This document shows positions 7,993-16,269 of a DNA stretch of 64,000 nucleotides, in pieces. The stretch spans positions 930,001 to 994,000 of the forward strand of contig NZ_CANLYK010000002.1 of assembly GCF_947495325.1 (NCBI RefSeq), given 5' to 3'. The notes beneath the pieces were generated by a model that saw only the letters and a list, made by a program, of their open reading frames with translations, did not search any database and was not told the origin of the DNA. The position numbers were made by a program, and so were the translations under genes. Numbering within the stretch: position 1 is the first letter of the stretch; every line of letters begins with the position of its first letter. This DNA comes from an uncultured Allomuricauda sp. GTDB taxonomy: Bacteria; Bacteroidota; Bacteroidia; Flavobacteriales; Flavobacteriaceae.

Positions 7993-8637
7993 GTTAGCAA
8001 AAATTTCATTCAACTCTATGATAAGAATTCTCTCTACCCTAGTTTTATTTTTAATTTCGGTCAGTGTCTGTTCTCAAAATTTTGAAATCGGTGGTAGGAC
8101 CGGAGCAAACATTACCAAACTAAATTACGCTTCTTCCAACACGACAAGTTTGGTAAGACCAATAATAGCTATGAACGCTGAATACCATTTATCTCCACGC
8201 TGGTCATTAGATGGGACACTCGGCTTTGCCGGAAAGGGAGGTGGGGATTTTGAAGAAGGAGATAAACTCTATACAGGAATTGATGACTTCAAAACCACTT
8301 TAGACTATGCGACTATTACTATCTTAATTCGGTATTATTTAAAAAAGGAAAGTAACCTGAAACCATTTCTCACTTTCGGCCCAGGCATTAGTTATATCAT
8401 TTCAGCAAAGCAATTGGAATTTGACATAATAAATGACTTAAGAAGCAGATTTGAAATAAGTTCAATTTTTGGAATTGGACTAAATCAGGAATTCAACAAC
8501 AATTTTTCCATCGAACTTCTTGGTGGAGTGGATAGGGGATGGAGTAAAATAATAAGAGCTCAAAACGAAAGTCTATTTAACCTCTCTTTCTGGATTGCAA
8601 TCGGAATAAAAAAACGTTTGTAAAAACTTTTGCTAAC
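7993..8637. repeat. 10-bp inverted repeat bracketing one accessory gene
   Basis: GTTAGCAAAA at 7993-8002 and its exact reverse complement TTTTGCTAAC at 8628-8637 sit 15 bp before the start and 4 bp after the stop of the barrel gene 8018-8623. The match stops exactly at ten bases at both ends. GTTAGC/GCTAAC ends are reminiscent of recombination core sites and of flavobacterial cassette-like repeats. No integrase or transposase is present in the window, so mobility is only a suspicion. Confidence 0.5.
8018..8623 (+). CDS. PorT-like outer-membrane beta-barrel protein
   Basis: A 201-residue exported protein. An N-terminal signal peptide (about 1-19, ending VCSQ) is followed by alternating beta-strand segments typical of the small OMP_b-brl_2 family: FEIGGRTGANITKL, WSLDGTLGFAGKGG, PFLTFGPGISYI, and a last strand ending in a basic KKRL. 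No catalytic motif is seen. It stands alone between the arginine operon and a regulator, and is bracketed by a 10-bp inverted repeat. It therefore looks like an accessory insertion. Its function is unknown; such barrels are abundant in Bacteroidota. Confidence 0.75.
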   Translation: MIRILSTLVLFLISVSVCSQNFEIGGRTGANITKLNYASSNTTSLVRPIIAMNAEYHLSPRWSLDGTLGFAGKGGGDFEEGDKLYTGIDDFKTTLDYATITILIRYYLKKESNLKPFLTFGPGISYIISAKQLEFDIINDLRSRFEISSIFGIGLNQEFNNNFSIELLGGVDRGWSKIIRAQNESLFNLSFWIAIGIKKRL

Positions 8638-8760
8638 ACGGTGTATAACTAATTGCGGGCGGATTTCCCAAAATGGAAATCCTTGTAATTAACTATCTTC
8701 GGAACAGGCGGACATTTTCCACCGGAAAAGTCCGTAACAAATCATATACAAGACCGATAA
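8638..8760. repeat. Hairpin-rich non-coding tail behind the accessory barrel gene
   Basis: Directly after TTTTGCTAAC lie a perfect 8-bp stem (GGATTTCC-caaaat-GGAAATCC, 8661-8682) and an 11-bp stem with one bulged base (CGGACATTTTCC-acc-GGAAAAGTCCG, 8709-8734). They are enclosed by gtgTATAac near 8641 and aTATACaa near 8745. The opening 'aacacggtgtataactaattgcggg' is of the kind I associate with repeated elements around single accessory genes in flavobacteria; this is recollection, not a search. No ORF is present from 8638 to 8904. Confidence 0.5.
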
Positions 8761-8904
8761 GTGCCATTGTATTTTTCTTTAACCACTTAGTAACTTTAAT
8801 TTAGGATGAGACATACCGCCATATATTTATTTTATGTGCTGTATTAGGCGAGTTTTAGACTTCCGCAAATTTAGGGCTTTGGATGAGTGTATCTCTGGGA
8901 TATT

Positions 8905-9600
8905 CTAATGGTCTCTCTCGTAAGATTTATAATATTCTTCCAAGGTCATGTTGTGGGATTCAAAATGTTTCGATGTTGCGGTTATTTTTTGGATATGATC
9001 TATTCTAAATACCCTAAAAGCTTTTCGAAGACGGCAGTAGGCAATCAATAACCAGTTTTCCTGGGTACTGTACAATGCAAAGGGCTCTATATTTCTTATA
9101 CTATGTTTATTGTCGATAGATAGGTACTCCATATGCAAAACCTCAAAATTGGTAATGGCAGCTTGGATACGCATGAGGTAATTACTGGTCTTTTGATTGG
9201 AATAGTTGTTACTAAAGTAGATGCGTTCCGTAAGCAAACTGGCTTTTTCTTTTTGTGAACCTTTTAAAAGTGCCTTTATTTTTACGATGGCTTCAGAATA
9301 GTTCTGTACAAAAGAGGCATCCTTGTTTTTAAGAATCAATTGTTCTGCTGTGATCAGCGCATTGGCTTCATCTTCCGTAAACATTACGGGGGGTAGTTTG
9401 TAACCTTCCATCATGGAATATCCCTTGCCTTCTTCCGTAACGATTGGGACCCCGGATTTTTCAAGCGTGCGAATATCCCTGTATATGGTTCTTATGCTTA
9501 CACTATGTTTGTTTGCAAGTTGTGTGGCCGTTACAATTCTCGAGGATTGTAATTGGGTAAGGATGGCGGTAAGTCTTGCAAGTCGTGGTTTTTCCTCCAT
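8905..9600 (-). CDS. YafY-type HTH-WYL transcriptional regulator
   Basis: A 231-residue DNA-binding protein. Residues about 7-60 form a DeoR-like helix-turn-helix (TATQLANKHSVSIRTIYRDIRTLEKSG), followed by the linker EEGKGYSMMEGYKLPPVMFTEDEA typical of YafY/YobV regulators. The C-terminal WYL-type ligand domain is at about 135-215 (EYLSIDNKHSIRNIEPFALYSTQENWLLIAYCRLRKA), with the WYL triad here read as NWLLIAY. Such regulators sense small molecules or nucleic-acid ligands, but no target can be assigned. It faces away from the barrel gene and lies 67 bp downstream of the CslA-like gene end on the same strand; it could have its own promoter. Confidence 0.85.
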   Translation of the reverse strand: MEEKPRLARLTAILTQLQSSRIVTATQLANKHSVSIRTIYRDIRTLEKSGVPIVTEEGKGYSMMEGYKLPPVMFTEDEANALITAEQLILKNKDASFVQNYSEAIVKIKALLKGSQKEKASLLTERIYFSNNYSNQKTSNYLMRIQAAITNFEVLHMEYLSIDNKHSIRNIEPFALYSTQENWLLIAYCRLRKAFRVFRIDHIQKITATSKHFESHNMTLEEYYKSYERDH

Positions 9601-9667
9601 AAGGAATGTTTTACTCCAAAAATCCGAGCGTTTTAAAAAACAAAACTAATAAAAGGAGAAAATAGAA

Positions 9668-11152
9668 TTAGGCTTTTGCCGTCAAGGATTTAAAGAATAC
9701 AAATCCAAAGCCCAAGAATAACATCAAATGAAAAGGAAAAAGCCCATAATCATTTAAAGGCACTGCACTGTACATTCCAAACAAGAAATAGACCATAAGT
9801 GCAAATTCCAAAATCATATTTGGAGATAGTTTTTTGGCCAGGTATTTATTGCCCTTCCAACTATCTGTAAGATTGTTGATGTTGAATTTAGGTGTACGTA
9901 CAAACTCACTTCTTTTACCCATATGGCCTTCCAATACAGCAACCGTATTATGAAGTGAAAATCCTAGGGCAACGGAGAAAAAGGTAAAAAAGAGTTTGAT
10001 GTAATCCACAAAATTATCAAAACCACTACCCTGTATGCTTTTATAGGTGAACCAGTAACAAACAAAGAGAATAATGGTACTGACTATAAAGAAACTGGTA
10101 ACCTCAAAAATCCAACCTAAATGGCCGTACATATTCTTAATATATAGCATGGGAATACTAAGTAGCGCAACAATAAAAACACATAAGAACATTGAACTGT
10201 TCAACAAATGCATTACGCCATGAAATTTTGTTTTGAATGGAATGTTTTTTGCAGTGATTACACTCCAAACGGTTTTCCGAAAGTTTTCCGCACCGCCCTT
10301 ATTCCAACGGAATTGCTGTGAACGTGCAGCACTGATTACTACAGGAAGTTCTGCAGGAGTTTCTACATCTTCCAAATATTTGAATTTCCAATTTTTCAAT
10401 TGAGCCCTATAGCTTAAATCCAAATCTTCGGTAAGTGTGTCACCTTCCCAGTTGCCTGCATCCAGAATACATTCTTTTCTCCAGATACCTGCAGTACCAT
10501 TAAAGTTGATAAAGTGACCCTTTGAGTTTCTTCCTACCTGTTCCAAGGTAAAATGCGCATCCAAAGCGAATGCTTGAATTCTTGTAAGTGTGGAGTAATC
10601 TCTATTAATATGTCCCCATCGGGTTTGGACAACACCTATTTCTTGATCCTTGAAATATGGAACCGTCTTTTTTAACCAATCGCTTTCAGGAAGGAAATCT
10701 GCATCAAAAATGGCTACAAATTCTCCTTTTGCTATTTCCAGGCCTTCTTTAAGAGCACCGGCTTTATATCCTTGTCTGTTTTCCCGTCGGATATGCGTTA
10801 TATCCAGTCCGGTTTTTTGAAGTTCTTTTATCCTTTCCGCTGTTTCAATAACAGTATCGTCCGTGGAATCGTCCAAAACCTGAATTTCCAGTTTACTTTT
10901 GGGATATTCTATCTTGGAAATATTTTCCAAAAGGCGTTCCATTACATATTCCTCATTGTAAATGGGAAGTTGAATAGTGACGAAAGGGATTTCTTTGGGA
11001 TCTAATAGATTGAACTTTGGAGCTTCTTCATTTCGTTTTTTGTAGCCCAGATAATTTATCAAAAGATTTAATTGGGCCAAGCTATAGCAGAATATTAAAA
11101 TTAAGGCTGTAGTGTAAATAGCGATGATGATAAAAGCAATAGTTAGTCCCAT
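9668..11152 (-). CDS. CslA-like processive family-2 glycosyltransferase (membrane beta-glycan synthase)
   Basis: Membrane GT2 of 494 residues. An N-terminal TM helix (about 4-33) is followed by a cytosolic GT-A domain and a C-terminal bundle of about five TM helices. All four processive-synthase signatures are present: VLDDSTDD (D94/D95), FDADF (DxD, 150-152), TEDLDL (T241-D243) and QQFRW (279-283). The strings NRQGYKAGALKEG and FNGTAGIWR are strikingly like plant CslA (glucomannan synthase) enzymes. There is no PilZ domain. It is the last gene of a tightly packed five-gene operon, one base behind a DPM-like GT2. Substrate and linkage are inferred only; a glucosyl or mixed product is possible. 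Confidence 0.88.
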   Translation of the reverse strand: MGLTIAFIIIAIYTTALILIFCYSLAQLNLLINYLGYKKRNEEAPKFNLLDPKEIPFVTIQLPIYNEEYVMERLLENISKIEYPKSKLEIQVLDDSTDDTVIETAERIKELQKTGLDITHIRRENRQGYKAGALKEGLEIAKGEFVAIFDADFLPESDWLKKTVPYFKDQEIGVVQTRWGHINRDYSTLTRIQAFALDAHFTLEQVGRNSKGHFINFNGTAGIWRKECILDAGNWEGDTLTEDLDLSYRAQLKNWKFKYLEDVETPAELPVVISAARSQQFRWNKGGAENFRKTVWSVITAKNIPFKTKFHGVMHLLNSSMFLCVFIVALLSIPMLYIKNMYGHLGWIFEVTSFFIVSTIILFVCYWFTYKSIQGSGFDNFVDYIKLFFTFFSVALGFSLHNTVAVLEGHMGKRSEFVRTPKFNINNLTDSWKGNKYLAKKLSPNMILEFALMVYFLFGMYSAVPLNDYGLFPFHLMLFLGFGFVFFKSLTAKA

Positions 11153-11153
11153 A

Positions 11154-11849
11154 TTATTTTATACTGTATTTAAAAATCCAACCTAAGATTTTTATGCCTG
11201 CAAATATAGTACCTTTTAGTGTACCAGAGACTTTTGAAATGCCAATTCGCCTTTTATAACGTACTGGTACTTCGGCATATGTCATTTTTTTTCGCAAAAC
11301 TTTAAGCTGCATTTCCACAGTCCATCCATAAGTTTTATCCTGCATTTCCAATTCTTTGAGCTTTTCGTATTTAATGGCCCTAAAAGGACCTAAATCCGTA
11401 AATTTTGCCCTAAAAAATAAACGCATTAAAAATGTTGCCAATTGGTTTCCAAAAACTTGTTGTGGAGTCATGGAACCGGGTTCTCGAAACGATTTTTTTC
11501 GTGCTCCGACCACAAAATCAATGTCATTTTCTAAAATTGGGGCTACTATCTTATCCAATTCCTCTGGATAGTCTGAATAGTCTCCGTCAATAAATACGAT
11601 AATATCCGGTGCTTTGGATTGTTTGGCCACATAATCTATTCCCTTGAGGCAGGCAAACCCATAGCCACGTTGATTTTCGGTTAAAACTGTTGCGCCAGCT
11701 TTTTCTGCATTCTCTAAAGTATTGTCTGTTGACCCATTGTTGACCACAATAATTTCTGAAACAGACTTGGGGAGTTCCGATACCACTTTTCCAATGGAAT
11801 CTGCTTCATTTACTGCGGGAATGATGACTTTAATATCTGGCATTGGCAT
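11154..11849 (-). CDS. DPM/DPG-like family-2 glycosyltransferase
   Basis: A 231-residue GT2 with the GT-A fold of polyprenyl-phosphate sugar transferases: VIIPAVNEADSIGKVV at the N-terminus, VVNNGSTDNT, the donor motif DGDYSDYPEEL (about residues 89-99), and a late GWTVEMQLKVLRKKMTYAEVPV segment. No extended TM region is seen, so it would work at the membrane surface, probably moving a hexose from a nucleotide sugar to a lipid carrier. Its ATG overlaps the MORN gene stop by one base (TAATG), and the CslA-like gene follows after one base. The pairing with a processive GT2 suggests one glycan or glycolipid pathway. The sugar is unknown. Confidence 0.85.
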   Translation of the reverse strand: MPMPDIKVIIPAVNEADSIGKVVSELPKSVSEIIVVNNGSTDNTLENAEKAGATVLTENQRGYGFACLKGIDYVAKQSKAPDIIVFIDGDYSDYPEELDKIVAPILENDIDFVVGARKKSFREPGSMTPQQVFGNQLATFLMRLFFRAKFTDLGPFRAIKYEKLKELEMQDKTYGWTVEMQLKVLRKKMTYAEVPVRYKRRIGISKVSGTLKGTIFAGIKILGWIFKYSIK

Positions 11850-12319
11850 TATTTCAAATCGGACAGTTTGTTTTCCTTTTTAAAACCGCTAAAGCTAAAC
11901 CATTCTTTTATTTTTTTCCCATTTTTATATTTTTCGGCAGATGTTAACTCTTCATCCATGTATTTAAGGCAATACCCATTTTTTACGCCATTCTCCAATT
12001 GACATTTGTGGTTTATTTTTTCATTTTCATCGTAGAAAAGCCACCAGTTTACTTTTTTTCCGTTTTCAAAATGACCTTCCATTTTCAACTTTCCTGTTTC
12101 CGTATGAAAATACCAATACCCCGTACGATTATTCATTTTATAATGCCCTTGTTCCTTAATATTTTTATTTGGGAAGTAATATTTCCAGAACTCTTCCTTG
12201 GAATCGCCCACCTTCCAGCCTTGGGCTTTTAAGGCGCCACCATCATAATATTCTCGATGATATGTTTTATCGGTATCAACAAGAAAAAGTAGCAGAAACA
12301 ATAGGCAGAAACGAAGCAT
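11849..12319 (-). CDS. MORN-variant repeat protein (YwqK-like), exported
   Basis: A 156-residue protein with an N-terminal hydrophobic leader (MLRFCLLFLLLFLVD) and then five or so repeats of about 22 residues of the MORN_2 type: YYDGGALKAQGWKVGD, YYFPNKNIKEQGHYKMN, HTETGKLKMEGHFENGKK, FYDENEKINHKCQLENGVK. Databases often label such proteins 'YwqK family antitoxin', but nothing here supports a toxin-antitoxin role. It sits between the polyferredoxin gene (1-bp gap) and the DPM-like GT gene (1-bp overlap), so it belongs to the glycan/redox operon. A periplasmic binding or scaffold role is possible but unproven. Confidence 0.75.
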   Translation of the reverse strand: MLRFCLLFLLLFLVDTDKTYHREYYDGGALKAQGWKVGDSKEEFWKYYFPNKNIKEQGHYKMNNRTGYWYFHTETGKLKMEGHFENGKKVNWWLFYDENEKINHKCQLENGVKNGYCLKYMDEELTSAEKYKNGKKIKEWFSFSGFKKENKLSDLK

Positions 12320-12320
12320 A

Positions 12321-13925
12321 TTATTTTTTGTTCACTAAGGTCATTAAATCCACATCATTGCCCAACAGTACTTGATTGCTATCTATTCTACCTTGTAGTG
12401 GGCCATTTTCCAGTTTCAATACTCCTCTTGGGCATACAGCAGAACAAATACCGCAACCAACACAGCTGGAACGAACTATGTTCTCGCCTTTTTGGGCATA
12501 TGCACGAACATCAATACCCATTTCACAATATGTGGAGCAGTTACCGCATGAGATACATTGCCCTCCGTTTGTGGTAATCCTGAATTTTGAAAACAAGCGT
12601 TGTTGAAAACCTAAAATAGCCGCCATTGGACAACCAAAACGGCACCAAACACGGTTTCCAAAAATGGGATAGAAACCTGTGCCTATAACACCTGAGAAAA
12701 TACTTCCGATTAAAAAAGAATATGATTTGCGAAGTGTTTCTGATTTGAACAAAAATACTTGGCCTTCACCACTAAAAAAATGGAAACTAATTAAAGCAAG
12801 GATAATAACCAAATAACCAATGGCTCCATATTTTGCATCTTTTTGAAACTGTTCTCTTTTAAAAATCATTACCAGGGCAAAAACGGAGGTCAATAGAACG
12901 CCTACCCCAATTAAGAAAGTGCTCTTGGTCAACCAATATTTACTGGTATCATTGCCTAAATAGGAATAAATTACCGCGGTGGTCATCAAGGTTACAAAGA
13001 CTACAACACTATGAACCACCCAACGTTCAATTTTCCATGCTTTTACCGTTTTATCGCTAAGTTGTCTAAAAGAATCGCCCGCAGTTTCAGCCAAGCCACC
13101 ACAACCACAAACCCAAGAACAGTACCAGCGTTTACCGTATTTGTACGTTAAGATTGGACTGATTACAAAAACGGAAAGAATTCCAAAAATCAATAGAGCA
13201 AAGCCAATATCTCCAGAGCTTAAAAAGCCTTTAATGCGGTATCCTTCAAAATTGTAATAATTCAAAGGCCACATATTTTTAAGGTCATAATAAGGCAAGC
13301 TACCACCATTTAAGACTGAACTTCCATTCAATCTGGCCATGAGTTCGGGGATTATAAATGCAAACGCGGTTTGAAAAAACATCACACTCATGGTGCGTAT
13401 TCTTTCATATCTATTATGACGATACTTCCAGATAAACTTAATCCCAAAAGCAAGTATAGCAACCGTATAAAGCGTTCCATAAACAAACCATTGGCTGGCA
13501 GGATTTCCACTTAAAGCCCTACTCAAAGGGTCAAAAAGCCCAATAACTCCAGTGTTGTTCCCTTTTTGAACAAGTCCCAGATATTCTGGGAAAAAATAAA
13601 GGATAATATAAAATGAAGTAAGCGAAATACCGGCTATCCATCCCCAAAAACCTTTACTTGAAATAGATTTAAACCAAACACCATCGTTTTTAATTCCCGG
13701 CTCTTTTTGTGAATACATATCCCAAGAAAACCACAGAATTCCTATTGTTATGGAAGCCAGTGAAATGCTTAGCCACAGTGATTTGTTTGGAAAGTCGACG
13801 TTGAAAGCTGTTAACAAGATTATTGCTAGACCGAACAAACCAATTAGGGTTGCTATTTTCTGATTTCTACTTAATTCCTTTGGTGGCTGACCCGTTAAGG
13901 CCATGCTTCTATCGTAAGTGCTCAT
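12321..13925 (-). CDS. Membrane polyferredoxin (NapH/CcoG-like 4Fe-4S protein)
   Basis: A 534-residue integral-membrane iron-sulfur protein. About eight to ten TM segments are interrupted by NapH-like cysteine pairs CSWVCGCGG and CRFGCPMA. The C-terminus holds two ferredoxin clusters, CISCGNCSTYCEMG and CVGCGICSAVCPRG, enough ligands for two [4Fe-4S] centres. Such proteins pass electrons between a soluble donor and membrane or periplasmic partners. The FAD oxidoreductase gene ends 6 bp upstream in the same operon and is the obvious NAD(P)H-linked donor. No haem CxxCH motif and no obvious terminal reductase lie nearby. This is unlikely to be CcoG itself because no cbb3 oxidase genes are adjacent. 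Confidence 0.85.
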   Translation of the reverse strand: MSTYDRSMALTGQPPKELSRNQKIATLIGLFGLAIILLTAFNVDFPNKSLWLSISLASITIGILWFSWDMYSQKEPGIKNDGVWFKSISSKGFWGWIAGISLTSFYIILYFFPEYLGLVQKGNNTGVIGLFDPLSRALSGNPASQWFVYGTLYTVAILAFGIKFIWKYRHNRYERIRTMSVMFFQTAFAFIIPELMARLNGSSVLNGGSLPYYDLKNMWPLNYYNFEGYRIKGFLSSGDIGFALLIFGILSVFVISPILTYKYGKRWYCSWVCGCGGLAETAGDSFRQLSDKTVKAWKIERWVVHSVVVFVTLMTTAVIYSYLGNDTSKYWLTKSTFLIGVGVLLTSVFALVMIFKREQFQKDAKYGAIGYLVIILALISFHFFSGEGQVFLFKSETLRKSYSFLIGSIFSGVIGTGFYPIFGNRVWCRFGCPMAAILGFQQRLFSKFRITTNGGQCISCGNCSTYCEMGIDVRAYAQKGENIVRSSCVGCGICSAVCPRGVLKLENGPLQGRIDSNQVLLGNDVDLMTLVNKK

Positions 13926-13931
13926 TTTGGT

Positions 13932-15281
13932 CTAGTTAATTTGAAAGATTCTTTTTAAACTTTTCTTTTTCAGTGCAATGGATTTACCAAAGTCCGAATT
14001 GTATTTTGAGACAACCTCTTGCTCATAATGCTTATAGAATTCGGGGTCAAAATTTGCATCTGATAGATGTTCAATAACATAATCAACGTCGCGTTCTTCG
14101 GTCAGCCATCTATCAAAAATTTCATGGCGCATCCGAATACCAAAAGTGTTAATGCCCAAGAATCGATTGTTTTCTTTGTTGAACGCTACAGTGATGCATA
14201 TTTTTTCACTGGAATGCCTCCAGTGAAAATGCTCCTCGTAGTCTTTTTTCCCTCTTTCTGAAAATACCCAACCATAGGTTTGGTATTCTATATCCAAGAA
14301 TTTTGCCGAATTGAACCAGTGACCTGGTTTGTATTCTAGTTTGTTTCCACAAATGGTTTGAGCTACTGTTTCGCCCATCATTCGTCCGGTATACCAAACG
14401 GCTTCAATGGGTCTTCTATTTCCAATGGCCTCATGCTGTTCTGCACAATCGCCAATGGCATAGATGTCTTTGATGTTTGTTTCTAAAAATCGGTTCACCT
14501 TAACACCACGGCCCAACTCAATCCCAGAATCCTTAAGGAAATCAATATTGGGAGTTACACCCGCGGTTAGTCCAACCATATCACAAGGAAGTTCTTCCCC
14601 AGTTTCGGCAATGATAACCGATTTAACACTACCGTTTTCATCAGAGACAATTTCTTTTAAATTGGTTCCCAGACGTAAATCAATATGGTGCTCTAAAATA
14701 TGTTCATTGATCATTTTTGATTCTCCGCTTGGAAGAACCCCGTTCCAAAAACTATTTTCTCTAACCAAAAATGTTACTGGAATATCCCTGCTTCGTAACA
14801 TTTCTGCCAGCTCTATGCCAATAAGCCCACCTCCAACAATTACAGCTCTTTTACAAACATCTTTATTGGGTGCATTAACTTCCAATAAATCTAGATCTTG
14901 CTTTGAGTATAGTCCTTGTACTCCATGTAAATCTTGACCGGGCCATCCAAATTTGTTAGGCTTTGATCCTGTAGCTAATATCAATTTATCATATTGTAGT
15001 GCCCTAGATCCATCTAAAAGAAGTTGCTTTTTTTCGGTATCCACATGGTTTACATAGGCTCGCACAAGTTCAATATTGTTTTTCTCCCAAAACCAATTTT
15101 CATAGGGTTGAATATGGTCAAATTTCATATGCCCCATATATACATACATGAGAGCAGTACGTGAAAAGAAATAATCAGTTTCTGCGGAAACAATAATGAT
15201 TCTTTTGTCGGAAAGTTTTCGAATATGTCTTGCTGCCGAGATGCCTGCAATTCCATTTCCGATAATTACAATGTTTTCCAT
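13932..15281 (-). CDS. NAD(P)/FAD-dependent pyridine-nucleotide-disulfide-type oxidoreductase
   Basis: A 449-residue flavoprotein with two Rossmann motifs: IGNGIAGISAARHI at the N-terminus (FAD) and VGGGLIGIELAEMLRS at about 148 (NAD(P)H), plus the second FAD contact DIYAIGDCAEQ near 284. There is no CxxxxC redox disulfide, so it resembles ferredoxin/rubredoxin/nitrite-reductase reductases more than thioredoxin or glutathione reductases. The C-terminal 130 residues (WFNSAKFLDIEYQTYGW..., FHWRHSSEKI) are unusual and rich in aromatics and histidines. It is first in the five-gene leftward operon and 237 bp from the divergent DUF547 gene. It probably feeds the neighbouring polyferredoxin. Confidence 0.88.
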   Translation of the reverse strand: MENIVIIGNGIAGISAARHIRKLSDKRIIIVSAETDYFFSRTALMYVYMGHMKFDHIQPYENWFWEKNNIELVRAYVNHVDTEKKQLLLDGSRALQYDKLILATGSKPNKFGWPGQDLHGVQGLYSKQDLDLLEVNAPNKDVCKRAVIVGGGLIGIELAEMLRSRDIPVTFLVRENSFWNGVLPSGESKMINEHILEHHIDLRLGTNLKEIVSDENGSVKSVIIAETGEELPCDMVGLTAGVTPNIDFLKDSGIELGRGVKVNRFLETNIKDIYAIGDCAEQHEAIGNRRPIEAVWYTGRMMGETVAQTICGNKLEYKPGHWFNSAKFLDIEYQTYGWVFSERGKKDYEEHFHWRHSSEKICITVAFNKENNRFLGINTFGIRMRHEIFDRWLTEERDVDYVIEHLSDANFDPEFYKHYEQEVVSKYNSDFGKSIALKKKSLKRIFQIN

Positions 15282-15518
15282 AGAATTTTATTGGTTGTTA
15301 GAGGTGTGTCGTCCTTAAATATAAGAACTTAACGGTGACCCATAATTTAGAAAGAATTTAAATTCCCAAGACTCTGTAAGGTATTGGGCTGAAACTCGAA
15401 CCGCTAATGCATTGATTTTTAAAATCTTAAATAAATCATAAAAAAACACAAAGCGTGTATGTTGTTAAAATTGACTTCGACATAAGTTCCAGTTTTAATC
15501 AACTTAAAGATTCAAAAC

Positions 15519-16241
15519 ATGAATTATAGAAAAACACTGATCACATTTTTATGCCTTAGCATTTCTGGTTTAGGATTTGCGCAAAGCGTTTCAACATTTT
15601 TTGCCAAAACAGATACATTCCTTTCTACCTATGTTAAGGATGGCAGAGTGGTGTATAAGGATATTAAGAATAATCCAGCAAGCTTAAATGAGCTATTGGA
15701 AATGGCAAAAGGAATTTCAGTCTCTGTTAACGATGCCAAAACCTATCAGGCATTTTGGATCAATGGTTACAATTTGTCGGTCATCAAGGGAATTATTGAA
15801 AGCTATCCCATAAAATCCCCATTGGATAAAGCCGGTTTTTTTGACAAGATCACATATGAAATTGGTGGCAAAAAAATTACCCTAAACGATATTGAAAACA
15901 AATTACTAAGAGCAAACTTTCCCGAAGAAGCTAGATTTCATTTTGTTTTGGTTTGCGCAGGTCTTGGCTGTCCCCCCATAATCGATAATGCTTATCTGCC
16001 AGACACTTTGGAGTCGCAATTACAGAGGCAGACGGAATTAGCCCTTAACGATACCAATTTTATTCAGATTAAGGGAAAAAGAGTAAACCTATCCCAAATT
16101 TTTGAGTGGTATACGAATGATTTCACGCAAGGTGGAAAGAGTTTAGTGGATTTTGTGAACCAATACAGGACAGAAAAAATTGATGTTAAAACTAAGGTTG
16201 GGTTTTACCCATACGATTGGACTTTAAACGAAACCAAATAA
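15519..16241 (+). CDS. Secreted DUF547 protein
   Basis: A 240-residue protein with a cleavable-looking signal peptide (about 1-21, ending GFAQ) and a full DUF547 domain: YQAFWINGYNLSVIKGIIESYPIKS (about 79-103), ITLNDIENKLLR and the conserved HFVLVCAGLGCPP with two cysteines, then a C-terminal YDWTLNE. DUF547 has no established biochemical role. A second DUF547 gene lies at 22202-22981 with the same landmarks. This gene opens the rightward operon of exported proteins, 28 bp before the next gene and divergent from the redox/GT operon. I see no clear TAnnTTTG box in the divergent spacer. Confidence 0.85.
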   Translation: MNYRKTLITFLCLSISGLGFAQSVSTFFAKTDTFLSTYVKDGRVVYKDIKNNPASLNELLEMAKGISVSVNDAKTYQAFWINGYNLSVIKGIIESYPIKSPLDKAGFFDKITYEIGGKKITLNDIENKLLRANFPEEARFHFVLVCAGLGCPPIIDNAYLPDTLESQLQRQTELALNDTNFIQIKGKRVNLSQIFEWYTNDFTQGGKSLVDFVNQYRTEKIDVKTKVGFYPYDWTLNETK

Positions 16242-16269
16242 AAATATTTTAAGAAACAACTCAACTATC

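Noticed and set aside
11849-12319. Antitoxin role for the YwqK-like MORN protein
   Set aside because: The label comes from automatic naming; there is no partner toxin and the gene is embedded in a glycan/redox operon.
12321-13925. CcoG (cbb3 oxidase maturation) identity for the polyferredoxin
   Set aside because: No ccoNOP or ccoS genes nearby, and the operon partner is an NAD(P)/FAD oxidoreductase.
14464-14937. 157-aa plus-strand ORF inside the FAD oxidoreductase
   Set aside because: Shadow ORF opposite a gene with clear Rossmann motifs.
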